From: an uncultured Methanobrevibacter sp.
GTDB lineage: Archaea > Methanobacteriota > Methanobacteria > Methanobacteriales > Methanobacteriaceae
Direction: 5' to 3'
Length of the DNA stretch: 64,000 nucleotides
NCBI RefSeq assembly: GCF_902771435.1
Contig: NZ_CACXXB010000005.1
Coordinates: 1-64,000, forward strand
Shown here: positions 25,744-33,497 of the stretch, in pieces
How the letters are laid out: each line of letters opens with the position of its first letter
Position numbering within the stretch: position 1 is the first letter of the stretch
The notes under the pieces: model-generated
What the model was told of the DNA's origin: nothing
Seen by the model: the letters and a program-made list of their open reading frames with translations, nothing else
Database searches by the model: none
Translations under genes and position numbers: made by a program

Positions 25744-27156
25744 CTATCTCAAATTCAATCCTATCAGTTTTGTTTTTGTCATCTCACCTACGGCATATTT
25801 TATTCCTTCTTTACCAACACCACTATTTTTAAATCCTCCGAAAGGCATGTTGTCTGTTCTAAAGGTGGACTGCTTATTTATAAACACTGTTCCGGCTTCA
25901 ATTTCCTGGGCACATTTCATTGCATTTGCATAATCCGAAGTGAATACTCCGGCCTGCAACCCATATTCAGTGCCATTGGCTACTTTTATTGCCTCTTCTA
26001 CATCCCCAACACGAATGATTGGAGCTACAGGCCCAAATGTTTCATTTGCAACCAAATCCATGTCCATGGACACATTATCAATGACGGTAGCATGGTAAAA
26101 TGCTCCTTCACGAACACCACCTGTCAATATTTCAGCACCCTCATTGACTGCATTGTTTACTGTTTCTTCAACCTGCATTGCAGCTTTTTCGGATATTAAT
26201 GTTCCAAGAGTGGTTTTTGCATCCAACGGGTCCCCCATCACCAATTTTTCTGTTTCAGTAACTAACTTTTGGCCGAATTCATCCGCAACCTCATTCTCGA
26301 TTATGATCCTTTTAACGCCCATGCAGACCTGACCAGCATTTAGGAATGCTCCGTTGATGACGCCTTTAACCGCCTTGTCAAGATTTGCATCAGCTAAAAC
26401 AACCATAGGATCATTTCCTCCCAGCTCCAAAGTAACCTTTTTCATTCCTGCTTTTTGAGATATCATCAATCCGGTTGTTACGCTTCCAGTAAATGATATT
26501 TTATTCACCTGATTTGAAGTGACAAGGTAATCTCCAACCTCGGACCCATATCCTGTGACTGTATTTATTACCCCATCGGGAAATTCCTCATTTAGAAGTT
26601 CCGCAAATTTCATTACAGTTAACGGCGCTTCTGTTGGCGGTTTTATGATAACAGTGTTTTTACAGGCTATTGCAGGTGCGATTTTATGTATAGTTAAATT
26701 TAAAGGATAGTTAAATGGAGTGATGGCAGCAACTACACCCAACGGCAGGCGTTGTGTGAATGCAAAGAATCCTTTTCCGTTCAAGCCCGCATCCAAAGGT
26801 ACGCTTTCACCATATATCCTTTTTGCCTCTTCAGCGGCAAGCTTTAATGTTTCTATTGACCTGTCAAGCTCAACCAAAGATTCATTAATTGGCTTTCCGA
26901 CTTCCAATGTCAGCAAATGAGCGAAATCCTCTCGGTTATCTTTCAATTTCTCAACAACATTGAACAGCTTATTTGAAACTTTAAATGCTGACATTTCCTG
27001 TAAAGATTCTTTAGCATTATTCGCTTCAGTTATTGCCAAATCTGCAGTTTGTCTGTGGGCAATTGGAATTGTATCAATTACTTCATTATTATAAGGATTT
27101 TTAACTTCAGATAAATCTTCGCCTGAGATGTGTTTTCCACCAATCAACATGTCCAT
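25744..27156 (-). CDS. cofA: Lactaldehyde dehydrogenase-like aldehyde dehydrogenase
   Basis: This 470-residue NAD(P)-dependent aldehyde dehydrogenase resembles methanogen CofA, which oxidises lactaldehyde to lactate for coenzyme F420 synthesis. Non-phosphorylating glyceraldehyde-3-phosphate dehydrogenase is a possible alternative. Key residues are Asn149 in TPFNYPLN, Glu244 in LELGGNDP, and the nucleophile Cys278 in NAGQVCMG. The C-terminus PFGGFKNSGVGKEGIKYAV is typical. The gene faces away from the TMEM175 pair, with a short divergent promoter region (27157-27204). Confidence 0.8.
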   Translation of the reverse strand: MDMLIGGKHISGEDLSEVKNPYNNEVIDTIPIAHRQTADLAITEANNAKESLQEMSAFKVSNKLFNVVEKLKDNREDFAHLLTLEVGKPINESLVELDRSIETLKLAAEEAKRIYGESVPLDAGLNGKGFFAFTQRLPLGVVAAITPFNYPLNLTIHKIAPAIACKNTVIIKPPTEAPLTVMKFAELLNEEFPDGVINTVTGYGSEVGDYLVTSNQVNKISFTGSVTTGLMISQKAGMKKVTLELGGNDPMVVLADANLDKAVKGVINGAFLNAGQVCMGVKRIIIENEVADEFGQKLVTETEKLVMGDPLDAKTTLGTLISEKAAMQVEETVNNAVNEGAEILTGGVREGAFYHATVIDNVSMDMDLVANETFGPVAPIIRVGDVEEAIKVANGTEYGLQAGVFTSDYANAMKCAQEIEAGTVFINKQSTFRTDNMPFGGFKNSGVGKEGIKYAVGEMTKTKLIGLNLR

Positions 27157-27204
27157 TTTATCACCTAAATTAATATTTATACTAAAACCAATAAATAATC
27201 ACTT

Positions 27205-27786
27205 ATGGAAACTACCAGATTTGAAACATTTTTCGATGCAATCATTGCAATCATCATTACGGTTTTGGTTTTAAAAATCCCTCAGCCGACATCAGCTACT
27301 CCTGAGGCTCTTTTACAACTAAACCCAATTTTTATTTCCTATTTAATCAGTTTTCTGATTTTATATAACATCTGGTATGCTAATCACAATCTATTCCAAC
27401 TTACCGACACCATTGATAACAATTCAGTCTGGATTTTTGGGTTTATGGCATTTGCAATTTCACTTTTGCCATATTTTACAATTTGGGTTGCAAATAACAT
27501 TTATTCAATTCCTGCAGAAACAATGTTTGGATTGTTATTCATTGTAACACATATTCTAAATACATTGGCTACAAGGGCAATATACAAAAGCAATCCATAT
27601 AATGAACAATTAAAAAAAATGAACTTCGATTCATATTACATGAATGCTCCAGTAATAGTGCTGATTTTAGGATTTATATTGACATATACAATTTATATTC
27701 CCGGAATTTATGTTTGCTGTTTATTGTCTGTTGTTTTATGGATTTTAATTGGCAGATTATTGAGGAGGCGAAGCAATGGAAACTGA
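27205..27786 (+). CDS. TMEM175-like (DUF1211) membrane protein, first of a pair
   Basis: This 193-residue protein has about six membrane helices and the signature helix 1 RFETFFDAIIAIIITVLVLK of the TMEM175/DUF1211 family. In bacteria and eukaryotes the family forms potassium channels using isoleucine or leucine constrictions. The usual FSD in helix 1 is FFD here. The next gene is a paralogue that overlaps it by 11 bases, so the two may form a mixed channel. Potassium conduction is inferred from the family. Confidence 0.78.
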   Translation: METTRFETFFDAIIAIIITVLVLKIPQPTSATPEALLQLNPIFISYLISFLILYNIWYANHNLFQLTDTIDNNSVWIFGFMAFAISLLPYFTIWVANNIYSIPAETMFGLLFIVTHILNTLATRAIYKSNPYNEQLKKMNFDSYYMNAPVIVLILGFILTYTIYIPGIYVCCLLSVVLWILIGRLLRRRSNGN

Positions 27787-28348
27787 TAGGTTTGAAGCAT
27801 TGATTGATGCCATTCTGGCAATTATCATCACAATCATTGTTTTGGAGATACCTTTACCAGCCAGTGGAGGTTGGGAAGCACTTTATGAACTGAGATATGA
27901 TTTTTTAATTTATGCAGCCAGTTTTATCGTTTGTTTCAACTTTTGGAACTACAACAATAATATCTTCAGTATCGTGAACAAAATTGACTCCAAAGTTATT
28001 TGGAGCATGGGAGTTACATTGCTGATATTTTCACTCCTTCCATACTTTACAATTTTCGTTGGCGAAAACTTCTTCTTATTTTTCCCACAGTTCATATATG
28101 GTCTTTGTTTTATAGTGACCGCAATCCTCTCAGCAATAATTGGAAAATTCCTGATGGAAGCCGATCCAGGAAATATTGCACTGCATCTTGCGTTAAACAA
28201 TCATCATCCCATGTATATAACCCTAATATTGGTTTCAGTAGGAATCATTATCGGATACTTCATTTATCCTCCTGCGATTATCGCATCATGCATCATTTCA
28301 ATTTTAGGATTATGGTTACTTCCAAAAATCCAATCATATCTATCATAA
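27776..28348 (+). CDS. TMEM175-like (DUF1211) membrane protein, second of a pair
   Basis: This 190-residue membrane protein with about six helices starts RFEALIDAILAIIITIIVLE, clearly paralogous to the preceding protein. The normal FSD motif reads LID here, so the serine is missing in both copies. A GAGGAGG Shine-Dalgarno lies inside the end of the first gene, giving coupled translation. The pair is followed directly by a hairpin with a T tract. Confidence 0.78.
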   Translation: METDRFEALIDAILAIIITIIVLEIPLPASGGWEALYELRYDFLIYAASFIVCFNFWNYNNNIFSIVNKIDSKVIWSMGVTLLIFSLLPYFTIFVGENFFLFFPQFIYGLCFIVTAILSAIIGKFLMEADPGNIALHLALNNHHPMYITLILVSVGIIIGYFIYPPAIIASCIISILGLWLLPKIQSYLS

Positions 28349-28351
28349 AGA

Positions 28352-28395
28352 GAGGTGCATTTCAAGTGTAAATGGCTGAGATGCCTATTTTTTTT
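28352..28395 (+). terminator. Hairpin with T tract after the TMEM175 pair; resembles half a TPP riboswitch
   Basis: Four bases after the stop, AGGTGC-CATTT...AAATG-GCTGAGAT-GCCT folds into a stem interrupted by an internal loop. It is followed by TATTTTTTTT. As a terminator this is plausible. The GGTGC and GGCTGAGAT elements match the P2/P3 arm of thiamine pyrophosphate riboswitches, but the second sensor arm is absent. Confidence 0.45.
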
Positions 28396-29016
28396 AAACA
28401 GAAACAAATATTTACTTTATTTCATTATTAACCCCCTAAATAACAATATTTTAAATTTCAATTCGTTGATTTGCAAACTGAGGAAATTGCTATTCGAAAT
28501 GGAAAAAAGTGAAAAAAATCCTGACTTACTGGCAATGAAAACTATTACAATAAATCTGCTATATAACTTTAAATCAAAAACTGAATTCAAATCAACCTCT
28601 AAAATATAATCTGACTAGAAACTGATAAATAATTTTAAAATTAAATAAATTCAATAAGAAAAATCCATGAAAAGGCAATTTTTTAAAAAACATGAAAAGT
28701 CAATCGATAAAAACTACACCCCAAAAAAATAATTACCCCTGCAATGCATTTGGAAATACTCTCCCCCACCAAAAAATAAACCTTTAAAAAATTTGGTGAA
28801 TAATTAATTAAATGAAAATGCCGTTTGAAATAACATTGTTGAATGAAAACTAATGGATTTCCGCCACAATATATGAAATCCAAACGGAAAATGACAATTA
28901 TTAGAAAAAAATTCAATTCAAGAAAAAAGTTTAAAATGCTCAAAAATCAAAATAAGACATTAATATTTTAAAAAAATAAAAAAAGTAAATAAGAAAAAGT
29001 TAATTTTCATTATTTA
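28396..29016. other. 620-base stretch without a convincing gene
   Basis: This stretch is very AT-rich. Two open frames (about 28355-28609 plus, 28683-28943 minus) have no Shine-Dalgarno and unnatural composition, so I reject them. A nested inverted repeat is present at 28821-28887. No tRNA or known RNA was recognised. Confidence 0.5.
28821..28887. repeat. Nested inverted repeat in the intergenic region
   Basis: The outer arms are CCGTTTG (28821-28827) and CAAACGG (28881-28887). The inner arms are GGATTTC (28855-28861) and GAAATCC (28875-28881). They could fold into one imperfect hairpin on either strand. It has no T tract, so it may be an RNA structure or a protein-binding site. Confidence 0.35.
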
Positions 29017-29775
29017 TTATTTCTTACGACTTATAGGAACAAATATTGCCACAAATGCTGCAATAACTAAAACCACTAAAGGTAAACCAGTATTCCTTAA
29101 TTTAACTTTATTAGTTTTATTTTCCTTTTTTTCGACAGGTTTTTTAGTTTCCTTTTTTACAATTTTATTTTTAATGACTGTTTTATTGATATTGGACTTG
29201 TTTGTGTCCTTATCGGATTTGTTGATGTTTTTATCAGTGGAGTTATCAATTACATCACCAGGGCCAGTTCCATTATCATCGGCAGTATCATCATCAGTGC
29301 CATTATCCTCTGTAGCATTATCATCAGTGCCATTATCCTCTGTAGCATTATCATCAGTGACATTAACATCACTGACATTATTGGCTGCCACAGTATCATC
29401 TGATGAATCATTTTCTTTAACTGGATCATCATTACCTGCAGCTAATTTTTCACCGATATGCTTTGAATGGACAACAAATCCATTATCCTCACTTCCACTA
29501 ACGGACATTGAATAATTTGGATTGTCTTTTGCAACAATACTGTAATCTCCATCATCATTAACCTTAAAGGTTGTTGACCATGAATTTCCATTACTCAATG
29601 TTGCAGAGTCGACAATTTTACCGTTACACAACAAAGAAACTGTAATTGCTTCCGGCATATCCCCGGTTGCACTCACATGTATCGATTTAACATCGCCACT
29701 TTCTGCAGAAACAATGCCAACAGAAATTATTAAAAAAAATAGTAAAATACATGCAGATATCAGTTTTTTATTCAT
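29017..29775 (-). CDS. Surface-anchored protein with N-glycosylation-rich repeat
   Basis: This secreted protein of 252 residues has a signal peptide (residues 1-24, ending VSAES) and one Cna_B/Ig-like domain (about 28-110). A disordered Asp/Asn/Thr-rich stretch (about 115-190) holds many N-x-T/S sequons and a duplicated DNATEDNGTD unit. It is followed by a Lys-rich spacer, and a C-terminal LRNTG-like motif, a membrane helix and RKK. This tail resembles a sortase-type anchor, with Arg replacing Pro. It looks like a cell-wall-bound adhesin-like protein of Methanobrevibacter. The DNA behind the repeat is itself a perfect tandem repeat. Confidence 0.75.
   Translation of the reverse strand: MNKKLISACILLFFLIISVGIVSAESGDVKSIHVSATGDMPEAITVSLLCNGKIVDSATLSNGNSWSTTFKVNDDGDYSIVAKDNPNYSMSVSGSEDNGFVVHSKHIGEKLAAGNDDPVKENDSSDDTVAANNVSDVNVTDDNATEDNGTDDNATEDNGTDDDTADDNGTGPGDVIDNSTDKNINKSDKDTNKSNINKTVIKNKIVKKETKKPVEKKENKTNKVKLRNTGLPLVVLVIAAFVAIFVPISRKK
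29291..29350. repeat. Two perfect 30-base tandem repeats in the surface protein gene
   Basis: The unit beginning TCATCAGTGCCATTATCCTC occurs twice without mismatch, followed by a degenerate third copy from 29351. It encodes the DNATEDNGTD decapeptide. Perfect identity suggests recent slippage, so copy number may vary between strains. Confidence 0.8.
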
Positions 29776-29819
29776 TTAAAAAACCTCAATTTAAAAAAAA
29801 AGAAAAAAGTAGGTTATAT

Positions 29820-30530
29820 TTATACATTGGAGTATAATAAACCTAATGCTCTACCGCTGAAGAATACAAGGTAAATGGTTACAATTCCAATTAGAATACC
29901 ACCAACAATGGAGTTCCATTGAGCGATAAGACCACCAATGAATAATAAAACTATAGTAATAAGACTGACAGCAATGATGAATATAAGAAGATTTACAATA
30001 CCTACTTTTGAAATATCTCCAATTGCTTCACCAATAGCTAAAGCATCGCTTAAATCTTCGGTTTTTGCCAATCTGCATTGAGCCATCATTAAGGCTAAAC
30101 TAAATACTACACTTACAATGAAATTTATTACAGCTGCTAACCAGTGCTGGAATATAATTGCTAAAATTGCAGCAATAATAATTGGAATAATCATGTAGAC
30201 AATTTGTACAACAAATACTTTTATACCATTGAAGAATTGTCTTATTAAATCAATTTCAGGACCATTAGAACTTCTTTCGATACCTAATTTAATAATATCC
30301 AATTCATAACCAGTAATCATAAATCCTAAAACGAGAGCAACAATAAAACCTATAATACCTGATCCAATAACCGCCCATAAATTATTAACGGCAACACCAC
30401 TAGCCATAGCTACAATAGTTCCGGATAAGGCAATTCCTAAAATAATACCTAAAACGAGATAAAGAATCAATGCTTTAATATTGTTAAATGGATAAACTAA
30501 AGCATCAGTAAATATTTCACCTAATTCCAT
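29820..30530 (-). CDS. DUF4013 membrane protein
   Basis: This 236-residue protein has about six membrane helices. It is of the DUF4013 type common in Methanobrevibacter (MELGEIFTDALVYPFNNIKA start, FMITGYELDIIKLGIERSSN centre). The function is unknown. It is one of three DUF4013-like proteins in this window, with 32017-32784 and 39963-40751. The start has GGTGAAC upstream. It lies on the same strand as the surface protein 44 bases downstream and may share its message. Confidence 0.75.
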   Translation of the reverse strand: MELGEIFTDALVYPFNNIKALILYLVLGIILGIALSGTIVAMASGVAVNNLWAVIGSGIIGFIVALVLGFMITGYELDIIKLGIERSSNGPEIDLIRQFFNGIKVFVVQIVYMIIPIIIAAILAIIFQHWLAAVINFIVSVVFSLALMMAQCRLAKTEDLSDALAIGEAIGDISKVGIVNLLIFIIAVSLITIVLLFIGGLIAQWNSIVGGILIGIVTIYLVFFSGRALGLLYSNV

Positions 30531-30744
30531 TTTTTGTTCACCTTTGAATTTTAATTAATTAAAAAACTCCTTATTGAGAGCTTAATAAATAATATATGAA
30601 CAATAATATTTAAATATAAGCATTCAATCTGAAATTATACAATTTTCTAAAAAAAGATAGAAAAATGATGAAAAAACCATTAAATTTAATCTCATTTAAC
30701 AAATGAAAACCGATGGCTGGAACTTACCCAAAATAATTTCAACA

Positions 30745-30927
30745 TTATTTGAAATATTTTCCCAATGTTTTTAACTCATCATTAAATTCCTTAAATTCTT
30801 TTGATTGAACTTCGCCACTTAAATCACTTATATAATTATTGTACATATAAATGACCAGTAAAACTACAACCATGATTCCACCAAACAGCAGAATAAATTC
30901 AGCGGATGCCTGGCCCTTATTATCCAT
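30745..30927 (-). CDS. Class III signal peptide pilin-like protein
   Basis: This is a tiny pilin-like protein of 60 residues. The N-terminus MDNKGQASAEFILLFGGIMV is the euryarchaeal class III signal (cleavage before Gln by EppA-type prepilin peptidase), followed by one hydrophobic helix and a charged tail. Its start overlaps the stop of the TadC-like gene by one base, so the two are coupled. No pilus ATPase is nearby; the partner ATPase must be encoded elsewhere. At 60 residues it is among the shortest of its kind. Confidence 0.82.
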   Translation of the reverse strand: MDNKGQASAEFILLFGGIMVVVLLVIYMYNNYISDLSGEVQSKEFKEFNDELKTLGKYFK

Positions 30928-31853
30928 TAGAATCCCCCCATAAGCAAACTTCCTCCAAAGGTAGAAATGAAATAGAATATTGCAAAAGATGCAGTAGCAA
31001 GAGGCAGTGAAAACTTAAATCCTTTTTTAATATCTCCATACATAATAATACTAATGATAAAACCTACCAAAATTGAGTGAATTATCAGATAGATTTCCCC
31101 CGCTACCGGAGCAGTCAGAACAATTTCCGATTCCATTCCATAGCTTTGCATAAACCCAGAATAAACTCCAACCATACCGATTGCGAATGGAGTCGCAATA
31201 ACGGCTGAAATTAACAAAAACATTACTGACATCATCACAGTTGATTTTCTCTCGCGTTTAAGTGCCATCAAATCTCTTAAATCATCAGAAACATCACTAA
31301 GAACTGTTGAAATACTGGATCCCGATTTTCTTCCATCAAGAATAATCCCAAAAATTCTTTCAAGTTCCTTTGATTTTAATCTTCTAGACATTGCTCTCCA
31401 GGCTTCATCGAAATTGCGACCCATACGAATTTCAATGATAGTTCTTCTCATTTCATCATAGAGTGGTCCTTTGCCGTACTGTGACATGTCTTCCATTGCA
31501 TTTTCGAAACTGAGCCCTACCTGAAGCATGCTTGAAAGCTGCCTTAAAAAATCGGGCGCAGTTTTTTCGATCTCCTGCGCTCGCCTTTCCTGTTGGACAA
31601 TAACATATGTGAAAAGAATTGGAATTGTGAAAAACGGCAAAATTAACACTGATACTGGCAGGTTTATAAACATTAATGTTAATGCCAATGCAATTTCTAA
31701 GATAATGATAAAGACTATAAGTATAGCTAAAACTTTACTTGCCTCTGTAAAAATAGCTCCACTCATCAAAAATTCCTGTAATTTTGATAAATGCTTTTCA
31801 GGTATAAAATTGTCCAAAAATATTGCTAAATCATTGATTATTTTAAATTTCAT
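30927..31853 (-). CDS. TadC/GspF-type pilus assembly membrane protein
   Basis: This is the polytopic platform protein of archaeal type IV pilus systems. The cytoplasmic F-domain is visible at about 90-200 (IEKTAPDFLRQLSSMLQVGL, then GRNFDEAWRAM and GRKSGSSISTVLSDVSDDLR), flanked by paired membrane helices on each side. It has 308 residues from the ATG at 31853; a TTG two codons upstream is possible. With the class III pilin directly after it, it forms a minimal pilus or pseudopilus gene pair. Confidence 0.82.
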   Translation of the reverse strand: MKFKIINDLAIFLDNFIPEKHLSKLQEFLMSGAIFTEASKVLAILIVFIIILEIALALTLMFINLPVSVLILPFFTIPILFTYVIVQQERRAQEIEKTAPDFLRQLSSMLQVGLSFENAMEDMSQYGKGPLYDEMRRTIIEIRMGRNFDEAWRAMSRRLKSKELERIFGIILDGRKSGSSISTVLSDVSDDLRDLMALKRERKSTVMMSVMFLLISAVIATPFAIGMVGVYSGFMQSYGMESEIVLTAPVAGEIYLIIHSILVGFIISIIMYGDIKKGFKFSLPLATASFAIFYFISTFGGSLLMGGF

Positions 31854-32016
31854 AAACAAAAATTAGATTTTAAAGCATATAAAGAGTTGGTTGTATTCCA
31901 AAGCAATTTTACAAGTAAAAACAATAGTTACATATTAAAACAAATATAGTTCAAAAAATGCTACTAAAAAAGTTAAATTTTCCAAAAAAATATTAGACAT
32001 TACCTTCCAAAGTCAA

Positions 32017-32784
32017 TTAAGAAGAATCAATCTTTTCTTTTTCTTTAATTGTACAATAAACTTCACCTATGCCATAAAATTGAGTTGCAAACATTAGCAT
32101 ATAGCAAAAAACATTCCAGATATAATTTATAAAGTCAATCGGGATAACAATATAAACAAGATAAGCAAAAATAACAATAGTTAGAACAATACCAGTATAC
32201 TCTTTTACATAATACCACCATCCAATTGCATCAATGTCTCTTTTAATTCCCATCAGATTAAAAGCATCTTTAATGCTGCCCGTGTCTGCCAACCTTGCTA
32301 ATGCAATTTCTAAAAAAAAGGTAGTGACATAAAATAAAATGACTCCTAAAACAATGAAAACAAATGTATCAACAGGATTATGTGAATATAAGGTATGAAT
32401 TGTTTCGGGAAAATCCACCAACATATCTTCCAAATCAAACTCCGGAAAATTCAATGGAGAACATACAAAATCCAAAATTAATCCCTGAACATACAGAAAA
32501 ACCGTAAAAATAATAGTGGATTTTAATCCAAAAATTAAACCCTCTTTAATTTTCATTTCTGGTAATTTGATACCGCCATTCAACTTATCACGAGTGATTA
32601 ACATGCCGTAACCGAATAATGGCACCTCTAGTCCCAAAAGGATCAAAATTGCAGTTGTGGAATTTGAATCCTCATAAGATAGTTGAATATACATCAAAAT
32701 ACTGAAAAATATCAAAATAAGTAGAAGGAAATGTTTATCATATGTACAATAATCCCATACAGATTTGATTTTAAAAAATGCCAT
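32017..32784 (-). CDS. DUF4013-like membrane protein
   Basis: This 255-residue protein has about six membrane helices. It shares GYGMLITRDKLNGGIKLPEM and FFLEIALARLADTGSIKDAF with the protein at 39963-40751 (GYGMVIARDRINHGYRLPKI, FFAEVSLARLADTKS), so the two are paralogues. Function unknown. It stands alone, with no neighbour closer than 150 bases on its strand. Confidence 0.65.
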   Translation of the reverse strand: MAFFKIKSVWDYCTYDKHFLLLILIFFSILMYIQLSYEDSNSTTAILILLGLEVPLFGYGMLITRDKLNGGIKLPEMKIKEGLIFGLKSTIIFTVFLYVQGLILDFVCSPLNFPEFDLEDMLVDFPETIHTLYSHNPVDTFVFIVLGVILFYVTTFFLEIALARLADTGSIKDAFNLMGIKRDIDAIGWWYYVKEYTGIVLTIVIFAYLVYIVIPIDFINYIWNVFCYMLMFATQFYGIGEVYCTIKEKEKIDSS

Positions 32785-32952
32785 GAATCTCCCTCAACAT
32801 TATTTTAAAAAAACAAAATAAATAAATTTTACTGATTTTTTTATTTAAAAATAATGCAGAATCTAACTAAAAATACGAGTAATTTTGATTGTACATTCTT
32901 TTTTAAACTCCCAATAATTACATGAAATTATTGAAACATAATCAAATATTTT

Positions 32953-32988
32953 CTCAAAAAAAAGTTAAACAGTATTTTGATACTGTTT
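32953..32988 (-). terminator. Terminator after the small exported protein gene
   Basis: On the minus strand, AAACAGTAT / ATACTGTTT forms a nine-base-pair stem with a four-base loop that overlaps the stop codon. It is followed by a run of eight T. Confidence 0.65.
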
Positions 32989-33412
32989 AAGAAGATTTGT
33001 CGATTTTAATTGGTTTGAATTTGTTTAAATCATTGAATTCTTGGATATATTTAAGGCAATCAGCGGTTTTATTCTTATCCGCATCATCAAATGAGCAATC
33101 AATAATATAAACATCATCATCAATTTTAAGAAGTTCCAAAGCACCTACCTTATCCTTTACTGAATCATTGTATTGTGCATAAGTGCCATTAATTATTTTT
33201 ACATCACGATTGTCATTTTTTACAAAATAATCCTCATAATCAATAAATGCACTATAACTCCTCATATCCATTTCAAAATCGTCATTTGTAAAAGTTGCTG
33301 CACTCCTTTCAAAACCGGAAGGAGAATTGTAATCCGTAATAACTGCAGCAGAAACTGCACCTATCGCAAGTACCAAAACTATCAAAGACATTAATACTAT
33401 TTTAGATTTCAT
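32987..33412 (-). CDS. Small exported protein
   Basis: This 141-residue protein has an N-terminal signal or anchor helix (KSKIVLMSLIVLVLAIGAVS, residues 2-21). A soluble domain outside the cell follows, with two N-x-T/S sites and two Cys residues (IIDCSF, TADCLK) that could form a disulfide. The ATG at 33410-33412 follows AGGTGAT at usual spacing; a longer frame to 33448 has none. I recognise no family. Confidence 0.65.
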   Translation of the reverse strand: MKSKIVLMSLIVLVLAIGAVSAAVITDYNSPSGFERSAATFTNDDFEMDMRSYSAFIDYEDYFVKNDNRDVKIINGTYAQYNDSVKDKVGALELLKIDDDVYIIDCSFDDADKNKTADCLKYIQEFNDLNKFKPIKIDKSS

Positions 33413-33497
33413 ATAATCACCTTTAATTTCGAGAAAGTTAAACTCCAATTAAACTTTCCTAATTTTTAATTTATCGTCTTAAAATAATTAAATATAT

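Noticed and set aside
28355-28609. Open frame of 84 codons on the plus strand after the TMEM175 pair
   Set aside because: It starts inside the hairpin and T tract, has no Shine-Dalgarno, and its composition (runs of Asn, Lys, Leu, Phe) reflects AT-rich DNA.
28683-28943. Open frame of 86 codons on the minus strand, hydrophobic
   Set aside because: The Phe/Ile/Leu-rich content is expected from reading A/T-rich DNA. There is no Shine-Dalgarno, and it crosses the nested inverted repeat.
29291-29350. Tandem repeats considered as a CRISPR-like array
   Set aside because: The repeats are directly adjacent without spacers and lie in a coding frame.
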